Source: Alphaproteobacteria bacterium
GTDB taxonomy: Bacteria; Myxococcota_A; UBA796; UBA2385
Direction of reading: 5' to 3'
NCBI GenBank assembly: GCA_020632755.1
Contig: JACKEY010000005.1
Span: 310,001 to 374,000 of the forward strand
Length of the DNA: 64,000 nucleotides
Made by a program: the position numbers and the translations under genes. Positions 15,369 to 25,254 of the stretch are shown here, piece by piece. The notes under the pieces were generated by a model. That model had not been told where the DNA came from. It worked only from the letters and a program-made list of their open reading frames with translations, and ran no database searches. Each line of letters starts with the position of its first letter. The stretch's first letter is position 1.

Positions 15369-15412
15369 GCGCTATGCATCGAAGTCGCACAACACCCGTG
15401 GTGGAGGGACCC

Positions 15413-16357
15413 ATGCGCTCCGAGATCAAGCTGTTCACCGGCAACGCGAACCCCAAGCTCGCCGAGTCCATCGCGCGGTTCCTCGACGTCCAGCTGGGCC
15501 GGGCCCGGGTCGGGACCTTCAGCGACGGCGAGATCAACGTGGAGATCGCCGACAACGTCCGCGGGCGGGACGTGTTCCTGATCCAGCCGACCTGTGCGCC
15601 CACCAACAACCACCTGATGGAGCTGCTCATCATGGCGGACGCCTGCAAGCGGGCGAGCGCCGGGCGGCTGACCGCGGTGGTGCCGTACTACGGCTACGCC
15701 CGCCAGGACCGCAAGGTGTCGCCGCGGGCGCCGATCAGCGCCAAGCTCGTGGCCGATCTGCTGTCGACGGCCGGGGTCGACCGGGTGCTGACGATGGAGC
15801 TGCACGCCGGACAGATCCAGGGCTTCTTCAACGTGCCCGTCGACAACCTGTACTCGTCCTCGGCGCTCTGCGGGTGGATCGAACAAGAGCTGCGCCCCGA
15901 CAGCGCGGTCATCGTGAGCCCCGACGCCGGCGGTGTCGAGCGGGCGCGGGCCTTCGCCAAGCGGCTCGGGGCCGGCCTGGCCATCATCGACAAGCGTCGC
16001 AGCGGCCCCAACGTGGCCGAGATCATGCACCTCATCGGCGACGTCAGCGGCAAGACCGCGATCCTGGTCGACGACATGATCGACACCGCCGGCACGCTGA
16101 CCGGCGCGGCCCGCGCGGTGAAGGAACACGGCGCGACCCAGGTCTACGCCGTCGCCACCCACGCGGTGCTCTCCGGGCCCGCGGTGGAGCGCATCGACAA
16201 CAGCGTGCTCGAGCGGGTCGTCATCACCGACACCATCCCGCTCAACGCGGCGGCCCAGGCGTCCAGCAAGTTCGCGGTGGTCGGGGTCGGGGACCTGTTC
16301 GGCGAGGCGATCCGCGCCATCCACCACGACGACTCCGTCAGCCGCCTGTTCGTCTGA
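15413..16357 (+). CDS. prs: Ribose-phosphate pyrophosphokinase
   Basis: The 314-residue enzyme makes PRPP from ribose-5-phosphate and ATP for nucleotide, His and Trp synthesis. It keeps the usual length and landmarks: the FSDGEINVEI segment, the YYGYARQDRK ATP-binding stretch, the MELHAGQIQGFF region, and the PRPP-binding loop VDDMIDTAGTLTGAA. The ATG follows GTGGAGGG. It lies downstream of tRNA-Gln and upstream of rplY and pth, a conserved order in many bacteria. Confidence 0.97.
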   Translation: MRSEIKLFTGNANPKLAESIARFLDVQLGRARVGTFSDGEINVEIADNVRGRDVFLIQPTCAPTNNHLMELLIMADACKRASAGRLTAVVPYYGYARQDRKVSPRAPISAKLVADLLSTAGVDRVLTMELHAGQIQGFFNVPVDNLYSSSALCGWIEQELRPDSAVIVSPDAGGVERARAFAKRLGAGLAIIDKRRSGPNVAEIMHLIGDVSGKTAILVDDMIDTAGTLTGAARAVKEHGATQVYAVATHAVLSGPAVERIDNSVLERVVITDTIPLNAAAQASSKFAVVGVGDLFGEAIRAIHHDDSVSRLFV

Positions 16358-16663
16358 GCATCGCGGCGGCTTGCGCGCGCTGCCCTCGACGGCCGCTCGT
16401 CCTTGACGGAGGGGCCCTGCCGCAGTAGGACGCGTGGCCCCGGCGGTCCGCCGCCGACAATCCACATCTCGACTCCTTCGTGCGCGCCGTCGGTTCTCTC
16501 TCGTGGGGAGCCCGCAGTCCAGGGCGGCGCCCCCCATGGCTCTCCGCCGTGGGCGAAGGGGTCGGCCGTCCCACTGGACTGCACGGTACCCCCGTGGGTG
16601 CCGTCCTTCGACCTCCCCTCCACGCACCATGGCCACGCGCCATCCGGCCACGAGGAGCAGCAC
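16358..16663. other. Structured leader region upstream of rplY
   Basis: This 306-base gap holds a candidate promoter (16403-16431) and a leader of about 225 nt with several inverted repeats. A nine-base pair GCAGTCCAG/CTGGACTGC (16514-16522 and 16574-16582) could close a large stem. A local hairpin GGTACCC/GGGTGCC follows (about 16586-16603). GAGGAG near 16652 is the rplY ribosome-binding site. The sequence shows the repeats; autoregulation of L25 is inference. Confidence 0.45.
16403..16431 (+). promoter_or_regulatory. Candidate promoter of rplY-pth-hppA
   Basis: TTGACG (16403-16408) matches the -35 consensus at five of six bases. TAGGAC (16426-16431) follows after exactly 17 bases. The -10 is weak (three of six) but identical to that proposed for tRNA-Gln. 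Confidence 0.45.
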
Positions 16664-17260
16664 ATGTCCACCGCGACCCTCGATGCCGAGCTTCGGACCG
16701 ACCTGGGCAAGGGCGCCGCGCGCAAGATTCGCGCGACCGGCGCCATCCCCGCAGTCGTGTACCGGGCTGGCAACTCCGCCACCCACATCACCCTCGAGAA
16801 CGAGGAGCTGGAGCTGGCCTTCAAGCGGACCCAGGACCGCAACACCCTGGTCACGCTCAACATCAAGGGCGACCAGCCGCGGACCTGCCTGGTGCGCGAA
16901 GCCGTCCGGCACCCCGTGTCCCGCGAGATCGTGCACGTCGACTTCTATGAAGTCGAAGCCGACCAGCAGGTCGACATCGTGGTCGACATCGAGCCCGTCG
17001 GCACCGCCAAGGGCATCAAGATGGGTGGCCGCCTGCGTGTCATCCGTCGCGCCCTGAGCGTCCGCTGCAAGCCCGCCGACATCCCGGCCCGCATCCGCAT
17101 CGACGTGACGCAGATGGCCGTGGGCGACTTCATCCGCGTCGGCGAGGTCACCCCGCCGTCCGGCTGCGAGTTCGTCTTCAAGAGCGACTTCAACGTCCTC
17201 GCGGTCATCGGCAAGCGCGGCGCCAAGGGCCAGCAGGGCGCCGAAGCTGCAGGGGCCTGA
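16664..17260 (+). CDS. rplY: 50S ribosomal protein L25 (Ctc/TL5 type)
   Basis: The 198-residue protein has the two-domain Ctc form. An N-terminal 5S-rRNA-binding L25 domain (LRTDLGKGAARKIRATGAIPAV, then the YR and HITLE strands) is followed by the TL5 beta domain (VDFYEVEADQQVDI, then MGGRLRVIRR, ending GEVTPPSGCEF). It binds 5S rRNA in the large subunit. The ATG follows GAGGAG. Pth begins four bases after the stop, so the two are probably co-translated. Confidence 0.96.
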   Translation: MSTATLDAELRTDLGKGAARKIRATGAIPAVVYRAGNSATHITLENEELELAFKRTQDRNTLVTLNIKGDQPRTCLVREAVRHPVSREIVHVDFYEVEADQQVDIVVDIEPVGTAKGIKMGGRLRVIRRALSVRCKPADIPARIRIDVTQMAVGDFIRVGEVTPPSGCEFVFKSDFNVLAVIGKRGAKGQQGAEAAGA

Positions 17261-17264
17261 GCCA

Positions 17265-17873
17265 GTGCACCTGGTCGTCGGTCTGGGCAACCCCGGTCGT
17301 CGCTACGCGTCGACGCGGCACAACGTGGGCTTCCACGTGGTGGAGCGTCTCGCCGAGCGCTGGGGGATCCAGGCCGATGGCAAGGAACTGGGCAGCCTCG
17401 TCGGCCACGGGTCCATCCGCCACCAGCGCGCAGCCCTCGTGCGGCCGCAGTCGTGGATGAACCTCAGTGGCCAGCCCGTCGTCTCCCTCCTCGGCTACTA
17501 CAAGCGCGGGATCGGGGACGTCATCGTCGTCCACGACGAGCTCGAGCTGCCCTTCGGGCAGGTCCGGCTCAAGGTCGGCGGAGGTCACGGGGGCCACAAC
17601 GGTCTGCGCGATCTCATCAAGCACATCGGTCGGGACTTCGTCCGCGTGCGCGTCGGCATCGGCCGGCCGCCCGAGGGCTGGGACCCGGCCGACTTCGTGC
17701 TGGCGAAGTGGACCGAGCCGGAAGCCAGCGCGCTGCCCGGTCTGGTCGACACCGCTGCAGACGCAGTGGAGGAGATCCTGGTCTCCGGGATCACCGCCGC
17801 CACGAACCGCTTCAACGCGCAGGCCCCTCCGGGGGGTGGCGCTCCTTCCCCGTACCACCAGGGTGCGCCCTGA
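17265..17873 (+). CDS. pth: Peptidyl-tRNA hydrolase
   Basis: The 202-residue enzyme releases peptides from dropped-off peptidyl-tRNA. Key residues are in place: the GLGNPG start, RHNVGF with the catalytic His, the VHDELELPFG Asp, and GHNGLRD. It starts with GTG only four bases after the rplY stop. The C-terminal tail (GGGAPSPYHQ) is slightly extended and low in complexity. Confidence 0.96.
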   Translation: MHLVVGLGNPGRRYASTRHNVGFHVVERLAERWGIQADGKELGSLVGHGSIRHQRAALVRPQSWMNLSGQPVVSLLGYYKRGIGDVIVVHDELELPFGQVRLKVGGGHGGHNGLRDLIKHIGRDFVRVRVGIGRPPEGWDPADFVLAKWTEPEASALPGLVDTAADAVEEILVSGITAATNRFNAQAPPGGGAPSPYHQGAP

Positions 17874-17895
17874 AGCGCGCCCCAGGAGTCTGAGA

Positions 17896-20013
<2,118 letters not shown>

Positions 20014-20025
20014 TCCCAACCCGAC

Positions 20026-20050
20026 CCCCGGCGCCATCCCGGCGTCGGGG
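20026..20050 (+). terminator. Hairpin terminator after hppA
   Basis: CCCCGGCGCC and GGCGTCGGGG form a 10-bp stem with one G-T wobble and the loop ATCCC. It lies 13 bases after the hppA stop and before rpsF. No T tract follows. It could also form part of the leader of the ribosomal-protein operon. Confidence 0.5.
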
Positions 20051-20113
20051 ATCCCTCCGCGGGGGCGGCCACCACACCGCCCCCCATCACGACCAAGTGG
20101 AGGCTTTCTCCCC

Positions 20114-20563
20114 ATGATCCGTCACGAGTACGAGACCATCTACGTGACGCGCCCCGACCTCGAGGCCGAAGAGCAGACTCGCATCGACGAGCGCCTGCAG
20201 GCCACCATCTCCAAGGGAGATGGCGAGGTGTTGTCCTTCGACAACTGGGGCCGTCGCAAGCTCGCCTACCCGATCCGCCGTCACCTGCAGGGCACCTACC
20301 AGTACCTGCACTTCGTCGGTCCCGCCGAGCTGATGCTCGAGATCGAGCGGGTGATGAACCTCGAGGACTCCCTCATCCGGTACATCACCGTCAAGCTCGA
20401 AGAGAACATCGACCTCGAAGAAGTCCGTGCCGGCCTCGACGCCGCCGCCGAGCGCCGCGCCCGTCTGGGCCTGGTCGCCAGCGACGACGAGGATGCGTCC
20501 GACGACGACTCCGACGACGACAGCAGCGACGACGACACCGACAGCAAGAACAAGGAGGACTGA
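20114..20563 (+). CDS. rpsF: 30S ribosomal protein S6
   Basis: The 149-residue protein keeps the S6 fold: YETIYVTRPDL, then FDNWGRRKLAYPIRRHLQGTYQYLHF, then LIRYITVKLEE. It binds S18 and 16S rRNA in the platform. After residue about 118 it adds an acidic tail of Asp and Ser (DDEDASDDDSDDD...) ending KNKED. Acidic S6 tails recall glutamylated S6 of enterobacteria, but here the tail is encoded and Asp-rich. It starts the rpsF-rpsR-rplI cluster. Confidence 0.97.
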   Translation: MIRHEYETIYVTRPDLEAEEQTRIDERLQATISKGDGEVLSFDNWGRRKLAYPIRRHLQGTYQYLHFVGPAELMLEIERVMNLEDSLIRYITVKLEENIDLEEVRAGLDAAAERRARLGLVASDDEDASDDDSDDDSSDDDTDSKNKED

Positions 20564-20566
20564 GCC

Positions 20567-20827
20567 ATGAGCCGTCCCAACCGCGCCAACGTCCAGGCCG
20601 TCATGCGCGCCCGGCGTCGCCGCCGCAAGAACTGCCCCTTCTGCGCCGACCAGACCGTCGAGATCGACTACAAGGATCCGAAGCTGCTCCGGCGTTTCAT
20701 CACCGAGCGCGGCAAGATCGTGCCTCGGCGCGTCTCCGGCGTGTGTGCCAAGCACCAGCGTCGCCTGGCCACCGCCATCAAGCGCAGCCGGCACATCGCC
20801 TTCCTGCCGTACCTCGCCACCGAGTAG
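20567..20827 (+). CDS. rpsR: 30S ribosomal protein S18
   Basis: The 86-residue S18 is the zinc-binding (C+) form, with CPFC (C23, C26) plus a distal Cys and His in SGVCAKHQRR. The core KDPKLLRRFITERGKIVPRR is typical. It pairs with S6. It begins three bases after the rpsF stop. Confidence 0.97.
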   Translation: MSRPNRANVQAVMRARRRRRKNCPFCADQTVEIDYKDPKLLRRFITERGKIVPRRVSGVCAKHQRRLATAIKRSRHIAFLPYLATE

Positions 20828-20836
20828 GAGTCGGAC

Positions 20837-21280
20837 ATGAAGGTCATCCTCCTCCAGGACGTGCCCCACGTGGGTCGTCTCGGCGACATCGTGAAGGTCC
20901 GGGACGGCTTCGGTCGCAACTACCTGGTGCCCCGCGGTCTCGCCGAGGTCGCCGACGAGCGCAACGTCTCTCGTCTCCAGCACCAGAAGCGCATCGCTGC
21001 TGCTGCCGCCGCCAAGAAGCTCGCCGAGGCCAAGGCCGCCGCCGAGAAGATCAGCCAGACCGCCGTCAGCATTCGCGTGCAGGCCGGTGAAGAAGGCAAG
21101 CTCTTCGGTGCGGTCACCAACCGCGACATCGCCGAGGCCCTCGCGGCCGAGGGTGTCGAGGTCGATCGCAAGGCCATCGTCCTCGACGAACCGATCAAGC
21201 AGATCGGCGTGTTCAACGTCGGCATCCACCTCGCCCCCGATGTGGACGCCAGCATCAAGGTCTACGTCATCCAGCAGTGA
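20837..21280 (+). CDS. rplI: 50S ribosomal protein L9
   Basis: The 147-residue protein has the N-terminal rRNA-binding domain (MKVILLQDVPHVGRLGDIV, then GFGRNYLVPRGLA), a long Ala/Lys-rich connecting helix and a C-terminal domain (GKLFGAVTNRDIAEAL). It starts nine bases after rpsR, completing the S6-S18-L9 operon directly before dnaB. Confidence 0.97.
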   Translation: MKVILLQDVPHVGRLGDIVKVRDGFGRNYLVPRGLAEVADERNVSRLQHQKRIAAAAAAKKLAEAKAAAEKISQTAVSIRVQAGEEGKLFGAVTNRDIAEALAAEGVEVDRKAIVLDEPIKQIGVFNVGIHLAPDVDASIKVYVIQQ

Positions 21281-21304
21281 CTCCGCGTCACCGCGGAGTG
21301 CTCG

Positions 21305-22672
21305 ATGCAGCCGCCGCCCCCCGAGTCCGGCCGCTCTCTGCCCCAGTCCCTGGAGGCAGAGCGGGTCGTGCTCGGGGGGTTGATGCTGGACGGGACCAAG
21401 GTGATGGAGGTCTCCGAGGTCGTCGACCCCGGTGACTTCTTCGCCGAGAAGCACCAGAAGCTGTTCGCGCTGCTTCTCGACATGGCGAACAAGGACCAGC
21501 CGACGGAAGTGCTGGCTGTCGTCGACCGCATCTCGGCCGCGGGACTGGCCGAGGAGATGGGCGGGCTGGCCTACGTCAGCGGCCTGCCCGATCTGGTCCC
21601 GGCCCTCGAGACCGTGGACTACTACGCGCGCATCGTGCGCCAGCGGGCGGTCTCCCGCCGGCTGATCCAGACCTCGCGCGAGATCGGCGAGCGTGCGCTG
21701 ACCGGGCAGGATGACCTGGAAGAGCTGCTGGACTTCGCCGAGGCCCAGGTCTTCGCGGTCACCCAGCAGAAGCAGAGCCGCGACTGGCACTCGTTGTCAG
21801 AGGTCGTCGACCAGGAATTCCTGCGCATCGAGGAGCTCGCCCGGCAGCGGGCCGAGCTCGGTGGGCTGGCGGTCACCGGCGCCAGCACGGGCTTCGTCGA
21901 TCTGGACGCTCGCCTGCAGGGCTTCCATCCGACCGACATGGTCGTGCTGGCCGCCCGGCCGGCGATGGGAAAGACGGCGCTCGCGCTCAACTTCGCCCGC
22001 AACGTCGCGTCGCAGGGCGTGGGCGTTGGGGTGTTCTCGCTCGAGATGTCCAAGGGCCAGCTGGCCACGCGGATGCTGACCAGTGCTGCGCGGGTGGACG
22101 CCGGGCGGGTGCGGTCCGGCTCGCTGTCCCGGGACGAGGACTGGCCGCGGCTGCAGACCGCCGCCGAAGAGCTGTACACCCTGCCGCTCTACATCGACGA
22201 CACTCCGGGCGTGAACATCCACCAGATCCGCAGCAAGTGCCGCCGGCTCAAGAGCCAGCACCCCGAGCTGGGCATGATCATCGTGGACTACATCGGCCTG
22301 CTGCAGGGCGACCCGCGGGTGTCGCGCCAGGAACAGATCAGCACGGCCAGCCGCGGCATGAAGATGATCGCCAAGGAACTCGAGGTGACCTGCCTCGTCC
22401 TCAGCCAGCTCAACCGTGGCGTCGAGCAGCGCCCCAACAAGCGACCGGTCCTGTCGGATCTGCGCGAGTCGGGCGCCATCGAGCAGGACGCCGACGTGAT
22501 CATGTTCATCTACCGGGACGAGTACTACAACCCCGAGACCACCGCCGAGCCCGGCGTGGCCGAGGTGATCATCGCCAAGCAGCGGCAGGGCTCGACCGGC
22601 ACCACCAAGCTCGCCTTCCAGGGCCAGTTCACGCTGTTCTCGAACCTGGCCCAGGACGTGGGCTACCTGTGA
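21305..22672 (+). CDS. dnaB: Replicative DNA helicase DnaB
   Basis: The 455-residue hexameric helicase has the N-terminal primase-interacting domain (PQSLEAERVVLGGLMLD) and a RecA-like domain. The latter carries Walker A ARPAMGKTALALN (K223), the FSLEMSKGQLATRML segment, Walker B MIIVDYIGLL, and the SQLNRGVEQRPNKRP and DLRESGAIEQDAD motifs. The length is standard and no intein is present. It follows rplI by 24 bases. Its stop overlaps the start of the next gene by GTGA. Confidence 0.97.
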   Translation: MQPPPPESGRSLPQSLEAERVVLGGLMLDGTKVMEVSEVVDPGDFFAEKHQKLFALLLDMANKDQPTEVLAVVDRISAAGLAEEMGGLAYVSGLPDLVPALETVDYYARIVRQRAVSRRLIQTSREIGERALTGQDDLEELLDFAEAQVFAVTQQKQSRDWHSLSEVVDQEFLRIEELARQRAELGGLAVTGASTGFVDLDARLQGFHPTDMVVLAARPAMGKTALALNFARNVASQGVGVGVFSLEMSKGQLATRMLTSAARVDAGRVRSGSLSRDEDWPRLQTAAEELYTLPLYIDDTPGVNIHQIRSKCRRLKSQHPELGMIIVDYIGLLQGDPRVSRQEQISTASRGMKMIAKELEVTCLVLSQLNRGVEQRPNKRPVLSDLRESGAIEQDADVIMFIYRDEYYNPETTAEPGVAEVIIAKQRQGSTGTTKLAFQGQFTLFSNLAQDVGYL

Positions 22673-23268
22673 GCCCGCGTGCGTCGACCGGCTGGGCCTT
22701 CGCCCTGGCAGGGGCCCTGTGGGCCATGCCGGCCCGCGCCCTGGACGGCAACGACGAGCTGGTCCTCGAGCTCGACGGCGGAGAGGTCGTGACAGGTTGG
22801 TACGTGGGCGTCGACCGCGGCACCATCCGGCTGTCCGGCGACAACCGGTTCACCGATGTACCCCTGGATCTGGTGCGGGCCGTGGCGCGCGACCGCGAGG
22901 TGCTCCCGCTCCAGGACTTCCTGGTCGAAGCCGAGGAAGCCCAGGCGGCGCTGGACGCCTTCCGCGCGGATCCTCCGGCGCACCCGCGGGCCGGCGTGCC
23001 CGTCGCGGCCTCGCTCGTCTACGCAGGGGCCGGCCACTTCGCGATCGGCGAGTGGAAGCGCGGCGCGGCCTTCGCGGCCATCGACACCGTGGTCCTGGGC
23101 GCCGCTGCCTGGCAGCTGTTCGGCGAGGAGAGCATCCCGGGCACCGTGCCCGTGCTCGTCCTCGACCTGCTCATCAAGGCGGCCGCGGCGGGCGACTCGG
23201 CCCGCATCACGAAGCGCCGGCGACGCAAGCTCCAGGGTCCCCTCGGGCCCCCTCCCTCGCCCCCCTGA
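22669..23268 (+). CDS. Secreted protein of unknown function coupled to dnaB
   Basis: The 199-residue protein starts at GTG inside the dnaB stop (GTGA) and carries a signal peptide (GWAFALAGALWAMPARA, cleavage before LDGND). A small beta-rich part (LVLELDGGEVVTGWYVGVD...) is followed by two hydrophobic segments (VAASLVYAGAGHFAIGEW and AAFAAIDTVVLGAAAWQLF). It ends in a basic, Pro-rich tail (TKRRRRKLQGP). The N-terminal beta unit resembles SH3-like repeats of secreted myxobacterial proteins. No family was recognised. Confidence 0.75.
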   Translation: MSPRASTGWAFALAGALWAMPARALDGNDELVLELDGGEVVTGWYVGVDRGTIRLSGDNRFTDVPLDLVRAVARDREVLPLQDFLVEAEEAQAALDAFRADPPAHPRAGVPVAASLVYAGAGHFAIGEWKRGAAFAAIDTVVLGAAAWQLFGEESIPGTVPVLVLDLLIKAAAAGDSARITKRRRRKLQGPLGPPPSPP

Positions 23269-23299
23269 GGGCATCGACGGGCGCTGCCAACCCCGCGCC

Positions 23300-23329
23300 T
23301 TGACAGCCCCCCTTCCTCTCTACTATCAG
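23300..23329 (+). promoter_or_regulatory. Candidate sigma-70-type promoter of the FHA operon
   Basis: A perfect TTGACA (23300-23305) is followed by TACTAT (23321-23326, spacer 15) or TATCAG (23324-23329, spacer 18). This is the best -35 in the window and lies in the only clear AT-rich patch of the 160-base gap before the FHA gene. Confidence 0.55.
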
Positions 23330-23428
23330 AAGCCGTCCGAGCGGTGGTCGCACCCGCCGCAGACCCTGCTGAATCCCCCCCAAGAAATCGAGGGCGCCTC
23401 GCGCCCGGAACGCGGAGTAGCTGAAGCC

Positions 23429-24643
23429 ATGGCGCATGAGGAACTGATCACGGAGTTCAACAGCCTGGTCGATGAGTACGCACGGCACCGCGCCTACATC
23501 GACAAGGCCCAGGCGCAGGCTGAGAAGTTCTCCAAGGCCGTCATCGAGAAGGTCATCCTCGACCATGAGATCAAGGCCAGCGACGCCGCCGACGCCGTGC
23601 TCCCGCACGTGCCGAAGCTGCAGGAGCTGATCGCCGGGATCGACAGCGAGATCGCGGAGATCAACACCAAGAAGGCCGGCAGCGACGAGCAGATGGAAGA
23701 ACTCCAGCTGCGCGCGGCCATCGGCGAGCTCGCCGACGGCGAGTTCGAAGAAGCCAGCAAGGAACTCCGCGAAGAGCTCGAAGCCGCCAACGGCCGCATC
23801 GAGACCCTCGACGGCGACCGGCAGAACCTCCAGGGTGCGCTCGATCGCTGGGTCGAGCTGGCCGGTTCCGCAGGCCAGGCCACCGGCGTGCAGGCCGCTG
23901 CGGCGACCGCCGAGCCCGAGCCCGAGCCCGCGCCGGAGCCGGAACCGGAACCGGAAGCCATCGTCGAGATGCCCCAGGTCGAGGAGATCACTCCCGACGG
24001 CACCCACGTCGAGGCTGGCGACGGCATGCGCGAAGACGTGTCGGCCGTGTTCGAGGACAGCCCCGGCCAGGAAGCCGCCGCCGCGGTGGAAGCCGACGAC
24101 GGGGACGACCTGATCGAAGTGGCGGACATCGCCGAGTCCGAGGGCGATGAGCCGTCGGCCGACGTCGACTTCGGCTTCGACGACGGCGACGACTTCCTCG
24201 CCGACGAAGGCGGGGCCGAGGTCCAGCTCGACCTGGTGGCGGGTGTCGAGGAAGAGCCGGCCGAAGACGACGATGTCGACATCGCGGTCGATCTGTCCGA
24301 CGCCGAGGAGCCCGCTGCCGAGCCGGCCGACGACGAGGCCGAAGACGCCCGGCGTGCCCTGCTGCTCTACCAGGAAGGCACCGCCGAAGAGCAGATCTAC
24401 CCGTTCACCGGCGAGGTCCTGACCATCGGCCGCGGTCGGGACAACGACATCCAGATCAAGAACGACTCGAAGGTGAGTCGCTTCCACTGCCGGCTGTTCC
24501 GGCGGGGCGGCAACTTCTACATCGAGGACAACAAGTCCAGCAACGGCACGCTGGTCAACGGTGAGCTCATCACCGAGCGCCGCCTGTTCGGTGGCGAAGA
24601 GGTCATCATCGGCGAGACCTTCTTCCGCTTCCGCATCATGTAG
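23429..24643 (+). CDS. FHA-domain protein with N-terminal coiled coil
   Basis: The 404-residue protein has an N-terminal coiled coil (residues about 1-150, rich in Glu, Lys and Ala heptads). A very acidic, Pro/Glu/Ala-rich linker (about 155-305) includes an EPEPEPAPEPEPEPE run. The C-terminus is a forkhead-associated domain with all key motifs: IGRGRDNDIQI, then SRFHCRLFRRG, then NKSSNGTLVNGE. FHA domains bind phosphothreonine, so it probably reads a Ser/Thr-kinase signal; no kinase is encoded here. It has its own promoter and its stop overlaps the next regulator start (TAGTG). Confidence 0.9.
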   Translation: MAHEELITEFNSLVDEYARHRAYIDKAQAQAEKFSKAVIEKVILDHEIKASDAADAVLPHVPKLQELIAGIDSEIAEINTKKAGSDEQMEELQLRAAIGELADGEFEEASKELREELEAANGRIETLDGDRQNLQGALDRWVELAGSAGQATGVQAAAATAEPEPEPAPEPEPEPEAIVEMPQVEEITPDGTHVEAGDGMREDVSAVFEDSPGQEAAAAVEADDGDDLIEVADIAESEGDEPSADVDFGFDDGDDFLADEGGAEVQLDLVAGVEEEPAEDDDVDIAVDLSDAEEPAAEPADDEAEDARRALLLYQEGTAEEQIYPFTGEVLTIGRGRDNDIQIKNDSKVSRFHCRLFRRGGNFYIEDNKSSNGTLVNGELITERRLFGGEEVIIGETFFRFRIM

Positions 24644-25254
24644 TGGCGGGAGAGCGTGACGCGAACCGGGCCTCTCGGGCCTGGTTCTCGACCCACCAGG
24701 TCGCCACCCTGTTCGGGGTGAGCATCGCGACGGTGGTCAACTGGGAGAAGCGCGGGCTGCTCGACGCCCGTCGCACCCCAGGCGGCCACCGTCGCATTGC
24801 GTTGGACGAGGTCGTTCGCTTCGCGCGGGACTCGGACCAGCCGCTGCCGCCCGAGCTGGCTGCGCACGCGCCGACCGCGCCCCGCGAGGATGGGCCGCGA
24901 CGGGTGCTGGTGGTGCACCAGAACCACAGCTTCGGCGAGCTGATCCGCGACTACCTGGGCCTCGAGGACGAAGCCGTCGAGGTGAAGCTGGTCCACCGCG
25001 GGCTCGGGGCCGGTCACGCGCTGGCGGGGTGGCGTCCCCACCTGGTGCTGCTGGACCTGTCGGCGTCCGAGGTGCCGGTCCGGCTGTTCCTGGAGCTCGC
25101 CCGACTGCAGGACCCGGCCCCGCGGGTCGTCGGCCTGCGGGGCCTGGGCAGCCGGCCCGATGCGGCCGAGGGGGAGCTCGACGGCGTCCAGGAGCACGCG
25201 ACCTCGGTCGAGGCCATCGTGAAGGGCGCGCTGGCCTACCTCGACCCGGACTGA
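24643..25254 (+). CDS. MerR-type helix-turn-helix regulator with receiver-like domain
   Basis: The 203-residue protein begins with a BldC/MerR-like winged helix (STHQVATLFGVSIATVVNWEKRGLLDARRTPGGHRRI, split by a short gap in conservation). Residues about 85-200 form a response-regulator-like domain (RRVLVVHQNHSFGELI, then HLVLLDLS). The presumed phosphoacceptor Asp in LLDLS is kept, but the acidic pair of true receivers is His-Gln, so phosphorylation is doubtful. It starts with GTG overlapping the FHA stop, which links it to phosphothreonine signalling. Its last 19 bases overlap the convergent xdhC-like gene. Confidence 0.85.
   Translation: MAGERDANRASRAWFSTHQVATLFGVSIATVVNWEKRGLLDARRTPGGHRRIALDEVVRFARDSDQPLPPELAAHAPTAPREDGPRRVLVVHQNHSFGELIRDYLGLEDEAVEVKLVHRGLGAGHALAGWRPHLVLLDLSASEVPVRLFLELARLQDPAPRVVGLRGLGSRPDAAEGELDGVQEHATSVEAIVKGALAYLDPD

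Noticed and set aside
12859..15648. Long minus-strand open frames antisense to the redox-fusion gene and beyond
   Set aside because: The plus strand shows clear domains, a signal-like start and a tRNA; the minus frames are low-complexity shadows of GC-rich codons.
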